DNA from: Escarpia spicata
Taxonomy: Eukaryota; Annelida; Polychaeta; Sabellida; Siboglinidae
Assembly (NCBI GenBank): GCA_963995525.1
Contig: OZ023214.1
Location: forward strand, 31,927,518 to 31,991,517
Direction: 5' to 3'
Length of the DNA stretch: 64,000 nucleotides
Part shown: positions 25,254 through 63,960 of the stretch, in pieces
How the letters are laid out: every line of letters starts with the position of its first letter
Numbering within the stretch: position 1 is the stretch's first letter
The notes under the pieces: generated by a model
Databases searched by the model: none
What the model was told of the DNA's origin: nothing
The model's input: only the letters and a program-made list of their open reading frames with translations
Program-made: the position numbers and the translations under genes

Positions 25254-25259
25254 TTTATT
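25254..25259 (-). terminator. Candidate poly(A) signal for the CEP290-like gene
   Basis: AATAAA on the minus strand, 276 bases downstream of the stop codon at 25535. It is the nearest canonical hexamer I saw. Confidence 0.4.
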
Positions 25260-25534
25260 TGATATATACGTGAAGTGTGCACATATATGTACATGCATAC
25301 ACATATTGTGTATTCTATGGGTACTAAGGGGATTGTAAGTCTACCGTAAATGTGGTGTTAATTTTTTGTAATACGTATTCGCAATTTCGTCTGACAAATA
25401 AAATAGGTACATTTCAAATGGTCCAAAATGTGTTATTTGTATAATAATTGTTCTCAAGAATGTTGTCTGTTGTGTCTGCTTTCTTTCACATGTGTGTTTT
25501 CAAAGTTAGCGTATTGCTAGTGTTATGTCACGCC

Positions 25535-28500
25535 TTAGGTCGACAGATGCTGTGATGACATGGGGTAGGGTAATCCAAACTGGTTGCACAGTCTCTTGAG
25601 TAGTTTCTCATACTCCTTGTTCAGTCGAGCTGACTGCTGAAGTGCGTACTTCATGTCTTCTATCTCTTCAAAGAATCCCTGCAAGACAGAAAGCAAACGT
25701 TCTATCATAGCCAACAACCAAAGCACCACAGAACAATCTATACCATTACAATGTACTTTAAGTTGAATGCACATACATAATTATTTAAGTGATGACAGAG
25801 CCAATAGTTAAACTGCATATATATGATAGTTAAATATACAATTTCTTTTCATTTGGGAAAAGTATTTTTATTAGCATTTATACACTGACTTACGGGTATT
25901 CTGCAAAAACACACCAGAAGCGCCCCTTATTGTATTAAAGGCATGCATTGTTTGCTTTACTGTGGCACAGCTTGAAACTACACAACTGCCAAGTGTATTA
26001 CTACAGTGTACTATTTTGTAGTTTTGCTTTTATTGTGACTATTAGGCAACTGTTTCATTCACATCCTTATGAGCTCTAAGCCCGATTGTGCTCTTTAAAA
26101 TCGAATCTACTCTTTAACAGTGATTGATTTGCATTAAAAAAACTTTAAATTTACCAATGGATTCTGTTTGATGGTGGATTTTCCTTGTGAGCCCATTGTC
26201 TTAGATCACATGACAAGCAATCTGAGTCTACTCACATGGTCCAGTCCCTTCAACTCTGCCTTCAGCCCCGCCACTTCCTTGAGTAGTTTATCTCTCTCGC
26301 ATCTTGCTTTCGTCAACTGATCTGCTACATCCTTTGAATCTGTTAATGCAGAGATCACTATCAGGTTATTCTCAAAGGTATAAAAGCCTGGAACAGTTTG
26401 AAACTACATAACTGCCAAGTTTAAAAATGAATTTTGAAGTTGTTGTTACTTGTTACATATTACTTGTTACATGTTTATAAAGTGTTTAACTGTAAAGGGA
26501 AGATCATGACGGTTGTTGATAGTGGTGTCAAAATATGTTAATGTAATATGATTAAACAATAATTACAAGTATAAATGAACTTCTTTATTTCAAGATGAAC
26601 ATAGCTCTTTTATAGGTCATATTAGTTCAATTATACCCTTTCACCACATTTTACCATGTACCATGTACCATGTACCGTGTACCATGTACCATGTACCATG
26701 TACCGTGTACCGTGTACCGTGTACCATGTACCATATACCATGTACCATGTACCGTGTAAAAAAGATGTCTTATTTGTTGCTTCACAGTCGGCATGATTCA
26801 ATGACGGACACTCGGATACAGTTAAGTGCCGTCCGCATATATACACTGTATGGTAGCGGATCTGATGGCGTTGGAAGCGATAGGTAAAATGTACGTGTTG
26901 AATAGTAGTGGACCTAAAACCGAGCCATGCGGAACACCATGATGAATAAGTCTCTGGGTTGAAGTAGCTTCCCGTTAGTGCAGCCTGTGAGATATGATGT
27001 TAACCACGTGAATACTGTCTGGCTTAGTCCGATATCACGAAGATGACGCAGGAGAATGCTGTGGTCTAGCGTGTCGAATGCTACACTAAGATCTAACAGT
27101 ACAAGCAGTACGTCATGCCGTAAGTCAATTGTCTGCATCATGTCTTCGCATATTCGGACTAGAGCCATCTCCGTGCTGTGTCTGGGCCGGTACGCGCTCT
27201 AGAACGTTGGTGTCAATGTAGCGGCGTAATTCGTTTGCAACATACCGTTATAGCGTCTCCGACAGAAAACTTAAGTTCGGTATCAGGTGATAGTTAGCGA
27301 GACAGTCGACATCGTGACTGCGCTTTTTGAGTATCGGTGTCACTAACGCATGCTTCTTGTCCGCATGTACGACGCCCGATTCAAGTGATATGTTGATGAT
27401 GTCTATAAGAGTCGGTGCTAGTATGCCGATGTTTTCTTTCAGCAGGCAGGATGTTTTCTGTCGGCACCGGATCAAGGTCGCAGGAATTCGCAGATCACCG
27501 GAGAACGAGCCATCTGATGTCTGCAGTCGTTGCCGGAGTGAATTTGCATAGCTGCGCGTTTTGGTAATCGTCAGATGGCTGTCGATTGAAAGTGTTCATC
27601 TCGATGCGCAAATCGATTGCATGATGTATATTTGAAATCTTCTCGACAAAAAACTTTTGAAATGTCTCCGCGAGGGCTACGTCATTGCATGACTCAGGCA
27701 ACTGAGCGGGTGCAGATCGGCCCAGCAGTGCTTTGGTGACGTCGAACATTGTCTTCACGTTGTGTCCAGCTTCACGTATCACCGTGCAGAAATAGTAGCA
27801 GCAAGTAGTTAGCGGTACTCGTCTCAAAGTGTTGTATAAATATATTGTCGACAGCGAGTCGCGTCTTTCGTCATCAGCGCTTGACGCAACGGAGGTCAAG
27901 CTTCGCACTGGACAACTCTTCTGTGTGCCACGGTGTCTTCGGACGAACGGTGATGACACGCATGACGATCGGCGCGTGTTTGTTTACGATGGTCGCGATA
28001 GCGATGTTGTAGTTGTCAATGAGCTCAACGCCAACAGTGGTTCCGGAAATCACAGCGAATGCGTTGTAGATTTCGGTAGTAAAACCCCGCTTGTCGATCG
28101 ACGCAAACTTTTGATAACACATGCAACATTTCGGATGTGCATGTTTTAGCACGTTAAGGTCTCACTCGAGTATGTGGTGATCTATAAGCAGAGTAGTCGA
28201 CCTTACAGGTGTCGAAAGTAGGGTAGATGCTCGGGGAGTAATCAACAAATCAAGTGTGTTTCCACTCACGTGCATCGCACTTGTCACATCTTGTACAAAA
28301 CTGGCGTTGTCTATAAAAGTCGCAAGGTTCATCACGCCGGTTGAATGGGTGGTACCGTAGTGAACATTAAAATCGCCACATGTAATCGATTCATGTGGGT
28401 GGGTTGCAACTGAGCTAAGCATATCGCCTAGATCGTCCATAAAATCATGACGACGGTGGACGGTATATATATATATATATATATATAGGGTAGATAACAT

Positions 28501-31500
28501 TACAGAATAACAAGTATTGCATAATTTTTGTGAATTTCATCCTCAGTGAAACATAAACACACTAAACAATTGTATAGTTCTATGAAAGTAAGTGTATTTT
28601 TATAACATACCATGTATACATGTATGGCAAATATACGGGAAGAAGTTTGGATGCTCTAGCTGGTTGTTTTTATGGTTAGGTCAGAAAGTAAAAGATTACC
28701 TATGTGCTGGACTTTGTTTTTTGTGGACAATAAAAATATATTGCAAAAATTCCACGGGCTTATTAAATGCACAGAACAATTTTGTAAATAAATAAATCGA
28801 GGAAGAGACACATTATCTTTAAGTGTGGACCTTTAAATGCACCCTGTTTGCATTATCCCACTACACACTTTCAGTCACTTTCCAATACAACAACCCATGG
28901 TGATAAAGCAGGCATTGACTGCCCGGCAAACCATACATAAAGTATCACCTGTGATGTCATGAGGCCTCTGGTGTGTTCTATTCCTTGCATTGATTTGAGG
29001 CGTTAGGACTGGTCTCTTGGCCAACTGGTCCTCGAGCTCAACAACCTTCATCTACCAAAAATTGCACAATAAACCATTTATTTTAACAACCAAATATGAC
29101 TGTCCACCAAGATACGAGTCTCATTGCACCAACATTCCGAAATATTGGCCAGAAATGAAACCGAGGATTATCTGGTTGACTTTTGGGATTTCAACCACTG
29201 CCAAGAATTTTGTCGATTGATTTATTCAATATAAAATGTAATATTCTACATACACAAAATATAATGCAGTATACATTAAAATTAGCCATCCACTCTGCAA
29301 GAATGTGAAATTAAAAATATGAACGTCATAAGAAGTTGAGTATCTACACATCAACTCAAGACGACAAGGTGTCAACAGCAGCAATATATTTACAGAACCG
29401 CTCATTCAAAATGCACCAGGCTTGTTAACAAAGGTATGTCAATGCATTCCAATGCAACTGTTTAGAGTATGCAATCAAATTATTTTTTATAATCTAATAG
29501 ATAACTTGGAAATGTAGATTTTGTCCAGGTATCTGTTTACACATGCTATGTTTCATCAGTTCTCTGAAATTTGAAAAAGCAATGCTTAAATTTATAGCTG
29601 TCGCTGTTAAAAATGTGTTATTTAGCAACATTTTACGGGTGCTAAGAAAACTATATGCAAGTTGACATTACTTATAAAAACTTACATTGAGTCTGGCGAT
29701 AGTGTCCGTGTGTTTTTCATTAACCTTGAGCTCCTTGTTATAACGTTTCATCAAACTGTTGTACAAACCCAGCACTCTAGAACAAACAACAAGTATATCA
29801 TCAATGACATGACACAGTCTTACACAGTGCATCACCACCACAAAACTCTACCCTGAAGGTCCTCTTCATGTAGCTATTAATAGTACGTGTGTGTGTGTAT
29901 ATGAGTCCATGAATGGGTGCATGTGTGCGCGAGCGTGTGTGTGTGTGTGTGTGCATGCATACGTTTGTATGGCAAACACTTACATTGTTTATATTATTAT
30001 GGTGGGGTCAGATACATTTGCTCAAGTGCAAGTACATTACATCATGTACAAATAATTTGAAACATAAAATTATCAAGTACATTTCCAAGTATATTAGGTC
30101 AAGTACAAGTCAAAGTACATTTCAGTTGTAATGATCAACAACATTATATTTTTCCAAATTATTACCTATTTTGAAAATATATAACATTAACTATAAATAT
30201 AATCAGGATGAACATGAACAAAAAATCTATAGATCTGCTGTCAAACAGAAAACTCTTGTGAACTGTATTCCTGCCTTGTGTCATACATACTTGTTGAGCT
30301 GTTCAGTGTTCAGCACATTCAGTTGATTCTCTGCCGGAGTCTTCTTAACCACAACGCCCACACGACCCTTGTTTGCATGGCCCAACTTAACGGACTCTGT
30401 CTGTACTGCTGAACTGCATAAATCAAAGCAAAACATAAATTAAACTTTGGTTTACTAAAAGCTAGTTTGTCATTCAGATCTATCAATTTCTGTCAAGAAC
30501 TACCAATGAATAGACACAGATGGGACACCACTTCATTACAAAGACTTTGTTACTTTTATAGTTCAATTAAAAGAAACTGATAAATATGTCTCAGTGTCAG
30601 GCAACAATATTAACATAATTGCATGATAATGCATAATTTGAACAGATGCAGTATAAATGATTGTGTAAAAACTCTTCTAGTCAAAGTAGATACATTTTTA
30701 AACCATGTAGATAGAGACACAAAGTTAAATCATGTTGTGGCATACAAATGATACAATAACATGTTGTCGCAGAATGTATGTAGTAAATTTATAGGTCTCA
30801 ACTGCCACTGATTTGTCTGTAACATGAGACATTCGACAGACACACAGAACATGCGTGTATGACACATTATGGTCCACCTGCAGTGTGCTATAATGTGAAA
30901 TGGGAAGCATTACATTGAGGTCAGATTAACATTTTTAAATGATTCATCTATGCAATAAAGATACTTTTTTGATAAAAAAAAGGTGCAAATCATATTGTGC
31001 ACATATGAAGTAAGTGGGTCATATTGTGCACACGTGAAGCAAGGTGGTAATATGTTCATTTTGTTGCTGTTATAATTTTGTATCATGTCACAGGGAGAAC
31101 ACATAAAATGATTAAGCACTTACAATAAAGGAGAAGACAATAGCTACTATAACTATTGAAAACATCAAGATGGTCAGGGTTGTTCCATTGTATAAAAAGA
31201 AGAATAAGACTGATGTTGAGAACAATAGACCAATTTCAGTGTTAAGTATAATTTCTAAAGTGTTCGAGAAAATGTTCTTCAATCAACTAAGTTACTTTTT
31301 AACGGAACATAAACTACTATATGAATTTTAATCTGGTTTTTGATCATCGTATTCCACTGATACATCCTTGATCCACCTAACCGATTACATTAAACACGAA
31401 TGTGATAATGGCAATTATACAGGCATGGTATTGTTGGATTTGCAAAAAGCTTCTCTGTTATATGTAAATGACATGTCTGCTGCAGTTAAATGCAAGCTTT

Positions 31501-34500
31501 TGTTAATTTGCGGACGACTCAGTCTTGCGTGCCTCGGGAAAGGATTTAGCAGAAATAGAGCAACTTTAATTCGGAATGGTTAATTAATCGATAACACACT
31601 GTCTCTTCATTTAGGAAAAACACAATCCATCGTGTTTGGAATGAAGAGAAAATTGTACAAATGTAACAATCTTAATGTTGTATGCAATAGAAATGTCATT
31701 GAATCGAAGTCAAGTGTCACATATTTAGGAGTAACTTTAGATCAGTCCCTTTCTGGTGATATCATAGCTTCTAATATCCTTTCTAAAACTTCAAATAAAC
31801 TTAAATTTTTGTACAGGAATGCCAGAAAGTATAAAAACACAAAACTACTAGTCTCTGCTTTGATTCAATCTCATTTTGATTACACATGGTCAGCTTGGTA
31901 CAGTGAATTATCAAAAAAAAGTGCAGAATGCAGTATACACAGAATAAGATTATCAGATTTATGTTAAATGCTCCACCGAGGTTCCATGTTGGTGCTAATG
32001 AATTTAAGACCGTTGGAATACTGCCTGTTGAATATAGAGTAGAACAGTTAAAGTTGGGCCACATGTTCAATATTATCAATGGTACGGCACCAGCATATCT
32101 AAGAGCAAATGTTGAAATGGTTCATCATAGATACCCCACAAGAGCCAGTGAATTGGCATGTGTTATTCCCAGAGTAAAGGGGTCTGGACAAACTTCTTTC
32201 CGTTATACAGGCATATGCCACTGGAACAATTTGCCAATCGAAACAAAGCAATGTCGATCTAAAATTACTTTTAGAAAAAAGGTGACGACCCTTTTATGTA
32301 GTAGATTGGTGGCCCATGAACACAATCTTTACGCTGCTTCTTAATATTTAATGCAAAATATTTATTTATTTATTGTATTTAAAATGTTGCAATTTTTGAC
32401 ATATATATATATTTTTTTACATCGTACTATTTATTTTTTTATACTATAATTATTTATTCACCATTTTTTTGAGGACCACATTGGAAATAAGTATACTATG
32501 TGTGCTTTTATGTACTATCCTCTGTATTATATATGTCATATTTCTTCTAATTATGTAATCATTGTAATGCATGTATATCAATTTACTGAATAAACTCACT
32601 CACTCACTCACATAGCTGAGATATGAGGACTGAGCAAACAGGGATGTTATAAAGTTGGAGGAAGATGAAAGGTGGAGGGAGGGGGCTGCTGACAGGGGGT
32701 TGCTGACAGGGGACTGCTAACAGGGAGCAGTGGAGGGCAACAACCGAAAGAGCAGTGCAGCAGTACAGGAGCTAAACTTTGTTATTCTACAAGGGAATTA
32801 TGAAGAAGTACAGTATAGGAGGTAGACCTACTACTGTACGTACAAAGTAACAAGGGAATCATAAGGAAGAACAGTACAAGAGCTAGACCTCACCACTGTA
32901 TGTACAAGGTAACAAGAGAATTACGAGGAAGAACAGTGCAAGAGCTAGACCTCACCACCATACATACAAGGTAACAAGATAATCATGCAGAAGAACAGTA
33001 CAGGGGCTAAACCTCACTACTGTATGTACAAGGTAACAAGAGAATCATGAGGAAGAACAGTACAGGAGCTAGACCTCACCACTGTACGTACAAGGTAACA
33101 AGAGAATCATGCAGAAGAACAGTACAGGAGCTAGACATCACCACCATACGTACAAGGTAACAAGGTAACCATGCAGAAGAACAGTACAGGGGCTAGACCT
33201 CACCACTGTATGTACAAGGTAACAAGAGAATCATGAGGAAGAACAGTACAGGAGCTAGACCTCACCACTGTATGTACAAGGTAACAAGGTAATCATGCAG
33301 AAGAACAGTACAGGGGCTAGACCTCACCACTGTACGTACAAGGTAACAAGAGAATCATGCAGAAGAACAGTAACAAGGGAATCATGAGGAAGAACAGTAC
33401 AAGAGCTAGACTGCACCATTGTATGTACAAGGTAACAAGGGAATCATGAAGAACAGTACAGGGGCTACACCTCACCACTGTACAAGTCCTAACATGGATG
33501 TCCTAAACCAACCTGGTAAACAACAAAAAGAGAATAACTAGGGTGGAGAACATGGAGTGAGGCAAAAAATGTAGCTAGAGACAGAAGGAGATGGAGAAGT
33601 TACACGGCAGCCTTATCGACCACGAGGCCCAAAGAGGATTTAGGTATGTAAGGTAAGGTACAAGGGAACCACGAGGAAGAACAACTTACTCTCGGGTGGT
33701 CACATACTGTCTCAAAAGGGTGTCGACTTTCTGCTGTTCTTGGACCTCCACCAGCTGCCGTAGCAACTCAGAGTTCTGTCTCTTCAACAGTTTCACCTTT
33801 TTCTTTAGTTGCTCATTCACATGTGTCAACTACAACAATAAAATGTGAAGTGGAGATAATGTGCTTTACATTTGTAGTTGGCCACAGCATTAAAAATAAC
33901 TCGGATACACCCATCGGTGGAGGTGCAAACCACTTGTTTACATTGACATCATTTGGTGAACTGAATCATGTCTGAATGCCACTCAATTGTCTCAGGTAAG
34001 AGAGAAGCCCGCCAAAAAGCCATGCATATAAAAAACACGTCAGAAAACAACTCGTCTTAGTATTATTTAATTCCCGGAAATACATCACCAATTGGTGCAG
34101 CAGAGACCAATGGTCCAGGGAGGGAAACGAGCATGGAAAGAGGCGAGTGAACCCAGGTGCCTCAGAGGAGATGCAGTTACAATTCTCCAAACTTAGCATA
34201 TTAATGTGTGTGTGTGTGTGTGATCATCCGACGGATTTATTTTATCCAATAAATTCAGTATTATTTTATTATTCATATCAATTATGTCTTACAACAGACA
34301 AATGCAAATAAAATTAAAGAAATATGTTTGGCGAAATGCTCCCCTCCCCTCCTCGCAAGCAATGTGTGTGACGTCATACACTACCACTGACAGATCTCCT
34401 ACGCATTGTATGGAAGTTAGCTGAATCAAACTCATAATTGACTTCGCCATACCACCCGTGAGAACAGTGCAGAAACCCGTCTGACTCGCGCCCCAGTTCC

Positions 34501-34940
34501 AGGAATCCCAATATATAATTACCCATTCGACCATTCTCATGAACCGCTAAGCGGTATCGTGTATTCAAATAATTAAGTCTATACTGCCCAAACAGTCCAT
34601 AAAGACCACCGAGAAGAACACTGTTCTAATTCTATAGATACTAGCCGCAGACGCCAAGCGTCGGCCGCCAAAATACTTTTGCCTTGGAATACCGCAATCT
34701 ATACTATAAACTATACAATGCCACTTTAGGCTTTAACGAAATGTCACAGATTCCATCACATCACATATTCTAGTTGGAATATAGGAAAGTTGTGGAATTT
34801 CAACATGCTGGATTTTCTGCTAGCCTTTCCTTTGAGCGATAAAAGACTAAAACTGTATGTTCAAAACTGCATCTAATTTCTAGATACTAATTAATATTAT
34901 TCCGCACCTGCGCGCACGTGTGAATATCCGGCATTTCCAT
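25535..34940 (-). CDS. Coiled-coil protein with CEP290-like C-terminus, seven exons
   Basis: Exons in transcript order: 34940-34908 (tentative, MEMPDIHTCAQ), 33829-33690, 30413-30291, 29776-29686, 29051-28949, 26339-26236, 25678-25535. All phases fit, giving 245 residues. Exon 33829 is a clear coiled coil (LTHVNEQLKKKVKLLKRQNS). A basic linker with KGRVGVVVKKTPAE follows, then more coiled coil and the end GFFEEIEDMKYALQQSARLN, ending QFGLPYPMSS. The FFEEIEDxKY block matches the final coiled coil of the ciliary transition-zone protein CEP290 (FFEEIEDLKYNYKEEVKK). CEP290 itself is about 2,500 residues, and no room for the rest exists before IMPA on the other strand. This is therefore a short paralogue, a split gene or another centrosomal coiled-coil protein. 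The first exon rests on phase and an adequate donor (CAG|GTGCGG) only. Confidence 0.62.
26063..26200 (+). repeat. Interspersed repeat family A, copy 2 (shortened)
   Basis: It keeps the two ends, cttatgagctctaagcccga with gctctttaaaatcga, and aatggattctgtttgatggt, with the middle deleted relative to 46605-46800. Confidence 0.65.
26653..26757. repeat. 7-bp tandem repeat (accatgt / accgtgt)
   Basis: About 15 copies of a heptamer alternating accatgt and accgtgt, in an intron of the CEP290-like gene and next to the 3' end of a LINE fragment. Confidence 0.85.
26770..28490 (-). mobile_element. Non-LTR retrotransposon (endonuclease + RT), broken
   Basis: In minus sense the apurinic-endonuclease C-terminal part comes first (ITCGDFNVHYG, SGNTLDLLIT, then DHHILE at 28162-28430). 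The linker follows, then reverse-transcriptase motifs ALVTPILKK, LLDLSVAFDTLDHSILLRHL, VPHGSVLGPLLF and a mutated catalytic box YADGT followed by a stop near 26820. The frame changes several times. The element lacks its 5' end, where an (AT)n tract lies at about 28464-28487, and its 3' end. It lies in an intron of the CEP290-like gene in the same sense. Confidence 0.85.
30000..30135 (+). repeat. Low-complexity 'caagtacatt' repeat, family B copy 1
   Basis: The head ggtggggtcagatacatttg is followed by irregular caagtacatt/aagtacaagt words. Heads of the same type begin related stretches at about 59935 and 63785. Confidence 0.5.
31130..32610 (+). mobile_element. Truncated, internally deleted LINE with its 3' end
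   Basis: RT motifs run VVPLYKKKNKTDVENNRPIS, then SVLSIISKVFEKMFFNQL, GMVLLDLQKA, followed by an internal deletion joining directly to SLLYVNDMSAAVKC. The catalytic FADDS survives in a shifted frame near 31508. YLGVTLDQSLS, KIIRFMLNAPPRFHVGANEF and the tail HWNNLPIE follow. The coding part stops at 32342-32344. An AT-rich 3' UTR ends in tgaataaactcactcactcactcac (near 32590-32612), an A-poor tandem tail typical of CR1/L2-like LINEs. It lies in an intron of the CEP290-like gene, opposite in sense. Confidence 0.85.
32790..33490 (-). repeat. Minisatellite near the donor of a CEP290-like exon
   Basis: About 60-bp units (agtacaggagctagacctca, ccactgtatgtacaaggtaa, caagagaatcatgaggaaga, ac) repeat about 11 times. 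A similar partial unit (aagggaaccacgaggaagaa, c) lies at 33662-33682, directly against the splice donor of the exon ending at 33690. Confidence 0.8.
34370..34575 (-). repeat. Interspersed repeat family C, copy 1
   Basis: In minus sense it contains gaatacacgataccgcttag, gaatgggtaattatatattg, ggattcctgg, ctgttctcacgggtg and ggcgaagtcaatta. It matches 36530-36780 in the opposite orientation. Confidence 0.7.
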
Positions 34941-35523
34941 TATACAAACACAAGACAGTTCTACAAGCAATAAATTAACAAATAAAGGTAATATTCAAAG
35001 ATATCTTTGCCGAATCGTGATTGTTTACACATCCGCTGCCTTGGAAAAGAATAAAAGTAGTTGCCGAAACAACTAAGTGCGTAATCCGCGCTTATATAGT
35101 AAATCACTGTCATTTCTATTTCAAGTGCTGGAGTTGTAAAACGTTCACCGGAAAATATATAGTTCTTTTATTATTGCTGACTTGTTTATATTACATAAAT
35201 CGTCTCTACCATGATCCTTCAGAAAAATCAGATTCCCAATATATTTTTGTGAGAATTATCTTGTGACCGAATGTAACTGTCTGAGAAGTCCTCTTGCTGC
35301 AACTACCAGAATAAAATCTACATATTCATTGTAACGATGCACAAGGGAACCTGCTTAAAGTCGAAAACGAAAACACAAATTATATATTTTTTTTAAATTG
35401 TGTTGTAAGAATCTAAGATCTACGATGACGGCGAAGTGTCATGTTATTTGAACATGGAAGGTACTATATTGACGGAAACCGATTGACCATTGCTGACAGC
35501 CGGCGATCTTACCGCAGCGAAAA
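34941..35523. promoter_or_regulatory. Shared (bidirectional) promoter region, CEP290-like gene and IMPA
   Basis: The two genes start head to head about 580 bases apart if the tentative first exon of the left gene is right. No TATA box at a convincing distance or other motif was identified. The call rests on gene orientation only. Confidence 0.45.
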
Positions 35524-45818
<10,295 letters not shown>

Positions 45819-46025
45819 CTGGTGTCATTCGTCAGGGTGATTCTAGTACTTGCAAGTAGAACTCTTATTGGTCCAAATGATGTTGAAAATCGTGATGTCC
45901 TCATAGATATAGATGGAGGCTTGTTTCATTACCTATAGATAGATTTGCGACAGTTGTGTGAGTTTTAGATAAGGTTTAATGTAAGTAATGATTGACAATG
46001 TAAAAGCATAATTAATTGCTATTAA

Positions 46026-46031
46026 AATAAA
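46026..46031 (+). terminator. Poly(A) signal AATAAA for IMPA
   Basis: A canonical hexamer about 208 bases after the IMPA stop codon and the first good one downstream. Confidence 0.6.
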
Positions 46032-46604
46032 ATGGCTATAACGAGTTGTAATTAGAGAGGTATGCATTGATGTTTCTCAAGGTTACACTATCGATGAACC
46101 TTCAGGCTTCACCTTCCCAAATTGTCAGATCAAATTTGTTTGTTGGTGTTACATATCTGATTATCTAGCATAAGTCAGCTTGGCTTCATAATTGAAAACA
46201 AATTATAAATTACAGCACAGCTTGTGATGTCACTGCAGGTTTTTGCTAAATAGTTATATTCATCCAGTTATATTGACACAAAAATATGGGAATAACTGAA
46301 CAATTGTGTTAAAACTACAACTGGAATGAAATTAGTTAATTAATTTAATAATTGTTTATGTTTCCATTCTTCCGTATACCTGTGCACAGAGTCTGAGTGA
46401 CAATCCTGAACTCTGGGGAACGTAATAGAGTATTTGTGTAGAATCGTAAAGTGTCACGGCTGCTCTGTTGCATGAATTAGTTCCAGTTATATTGTTATAT
46501 TGGATTGTTAGTAGCGTCAAACCATAATGCTATATTTTGTTAGCATAATACAACGACCAATGCATGTTGCATAGATTAGAGCTGGGCACTAGTTCACTAA
46601 AGTT

Positions 46605-46800
46605 CTTATGAGCTCATAAGACCGATTTTTCTCTTTAAAAATGATTTCACATCTTAAAAGCGATCTTGTGTAGTGAAAAATGTCAGCACTTGTCGGTGTG
46701 TCACAGAAATAGTGTCCTCTGCTGTAAGGTGGTGGGTTGCGACGCTTTAAAATGCGCTTTAAATTTAGCAACGGATTTTGTTTAATGATGGATTTTCCTT
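46605..46800 (+). repeat. Interspersed repeat family A, copy 3 (most complete)
   Basis: The order is ttatgagctcataagaccga, ctctttaaaaatgat, gtgtcacagaaatagtgtcc, acggattttgtttaatgatg. It matches 17405-17640 (inverted) and 26063-26200. No terminal inverted repeats or protein were found. Confidence 0.75.
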
Positions 46801-48083
46801 GTGCGCTCGCGGTAGCGAAATGGGACCCTGGTTGTCCAACAGTTGTTCCTCAGGGCATGTACAGGTGGAGCCAGCGTTGCTGGTCATTTTTATTTTTGCT
46901 TTGATGCTCAGAAATACCTACCGTATTGTACCCAACAACGTGCAGTGTGTCACTTCGAGTGTGCTATCGTGCCAATAGGCGTAGGAACAGTTGCATTGCA
47001 GTATGTGGCACATCACCATGAAAAGAGTCTCATTGCACTAAAACTTGTTTCGAGACGGAAAACGAAGCGGAGTGGTCGACTGGTTGATCCGAGTATTTTA
47101 CCTGCAGCCAAGAAATTATTATATAAAGTATCTATTCTGTAAACAAAGTTCGCTGAGGACTGCCTATAAGTTTTCAAAATACGCTTTTAGACTGCCTTAA
47201 AATTAACAGATGAATAAGCCTGTAGCGTGCTTTCCCAGCTTCTTTTGTAATACTAAGTTAAAAACTATGTAACTTTGCACGCCTTTAAGGTGGCACCATA
47301 TTGTTGGTGTCACGGGAGAATACTGTTTCTCCTCATTCACGGCACCAAAAACTAGATGACTGAAAGGTGCAACAGGACTCATTTCATGGTGGCCGGTCAC
47401 ATAATGACAGTACATTGTAGTTATCTTTCCTGTCAGAATGTAAGTACAACCAATTGGATTGTGAACTATGTTGTAGAACAGTTGTTTTCAAACCTTGATT
47501 TGTTAGACCATGTGTGTATCACAGGGATGTGGGCCCCAAACTTGCCTGTGGGTGACCACAACTGCCCCTCGAGCTATAATAACCTGTGTAAATAATTAGT
47601 TTGTCAGTGAGAAACATGTTCGTAGTGTCCACTGAATCGGGGGTGGTCTCATAATTTCACAGTCCCAAAATACATTAAGGGTTACATAAGAGAAAATATA
47701 CTGGTACAGTGGTGCCACCTAGCGATTGAAATCCAAATTAATGCAGATTTACACTTGGCAATTTTGGGTTGTAAAATGTCAATTTTCACACCACCTATTG
47801 GTGGGATTCTAATTAATACTAAATGCGTTTTTTGACTTTGTGAACTGAGGAGATCATCCATAGCAATACAGAACTGTTGTTATTAATGTCGTTGAGCACA
47901 AGGGAAGAGCAGCAAATTACATAATGGCATGTTAGAGGTCATTATAAGAGGATACGGCGGGGGGTTTTGACTCAGCACTCAAAATTCACACCGTATAATA
48001 AATCATGGCGATAAACGCAATCATGTTGATTCTGGATGTTGAACAAATAAAGCGACTATGATATGGTGTTTGGCATTCGTGCA

Positions 48084-48089
48084 TTTATT
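48084..48089 (-). terminator. Poly(A) signal AATAAA for SPG7
   Basis: The + strand reads tttatt, 277 bases downstream of the SPG7 stop codon on the minus strand. Confidence 0.5.
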
Positions 48090-48365
48090 TTGTAATGCTA
48101 GTAATATGTGTGTGAAGAGGAATTTATAGCCCTCTTGTGTAACGAAGACAAATGGTGGCACATTAGAAAAACCACTGACATCAGGTTATATTTCGACCTG
48201 GCAGTTCAAAACGTGCAACCAAACACGTATAGATCTGAGACGGGCAAACAAATACATGTAAGAATATATATTTAACACCGCATGGACATTGTATCTGAGT
48301 CCAGATTGTGTTACACCATAAGCACAGTCTTGGTATCTCTGGCCGCTCTCAGTGAAGTTTGTGCG

Positions 48366-63677
<15,312 letters not shown>

Positions 63678-63784
63678 CTGAAACACAACAACATACAGCT
63701 GTGACACTAACAGCAACATCTCTGGGGAGAAGTCCAATGGTAATAATATTACGGATATACAGGTACATTTTCATTTGTATTACA

Positions 63785-63960
63785 GACATGGGGTCAAATA
63801 CATTTGTATTTGAAAGTATTTAAATAATTTGTTTAAAGTATTTGTAATTGTATTTGACACTAATTAAATGAAAGTATTTGTATTTAAATACTTCCATAAA
63901 GTATTTGATTTTGTTTTACTTTAAAATACTATTTCAAATACTTTTATTTGGGCATGGTTA
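63785..63960. repeat. 'caaatactt' low-complexity repeat, family B copy 3
   Basis: The head catggggtcaaatacatttg is followed by self-complementary words (gtatttaaata, aaagtatttg, caaatactt). It is upstream of the first visible SPG7 exon. Confidence 0.6.

Larger units (their letters stand above)
45819..48083. other. Tail-to-tail region between IMPA and SPG7
   Basis: It contains the IMPA 3' UTR and a family A repeat (46605-46800). No gene was recognised; short open frames at 46.8-47.6 kb lack similarity. Confidence 0.5.
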
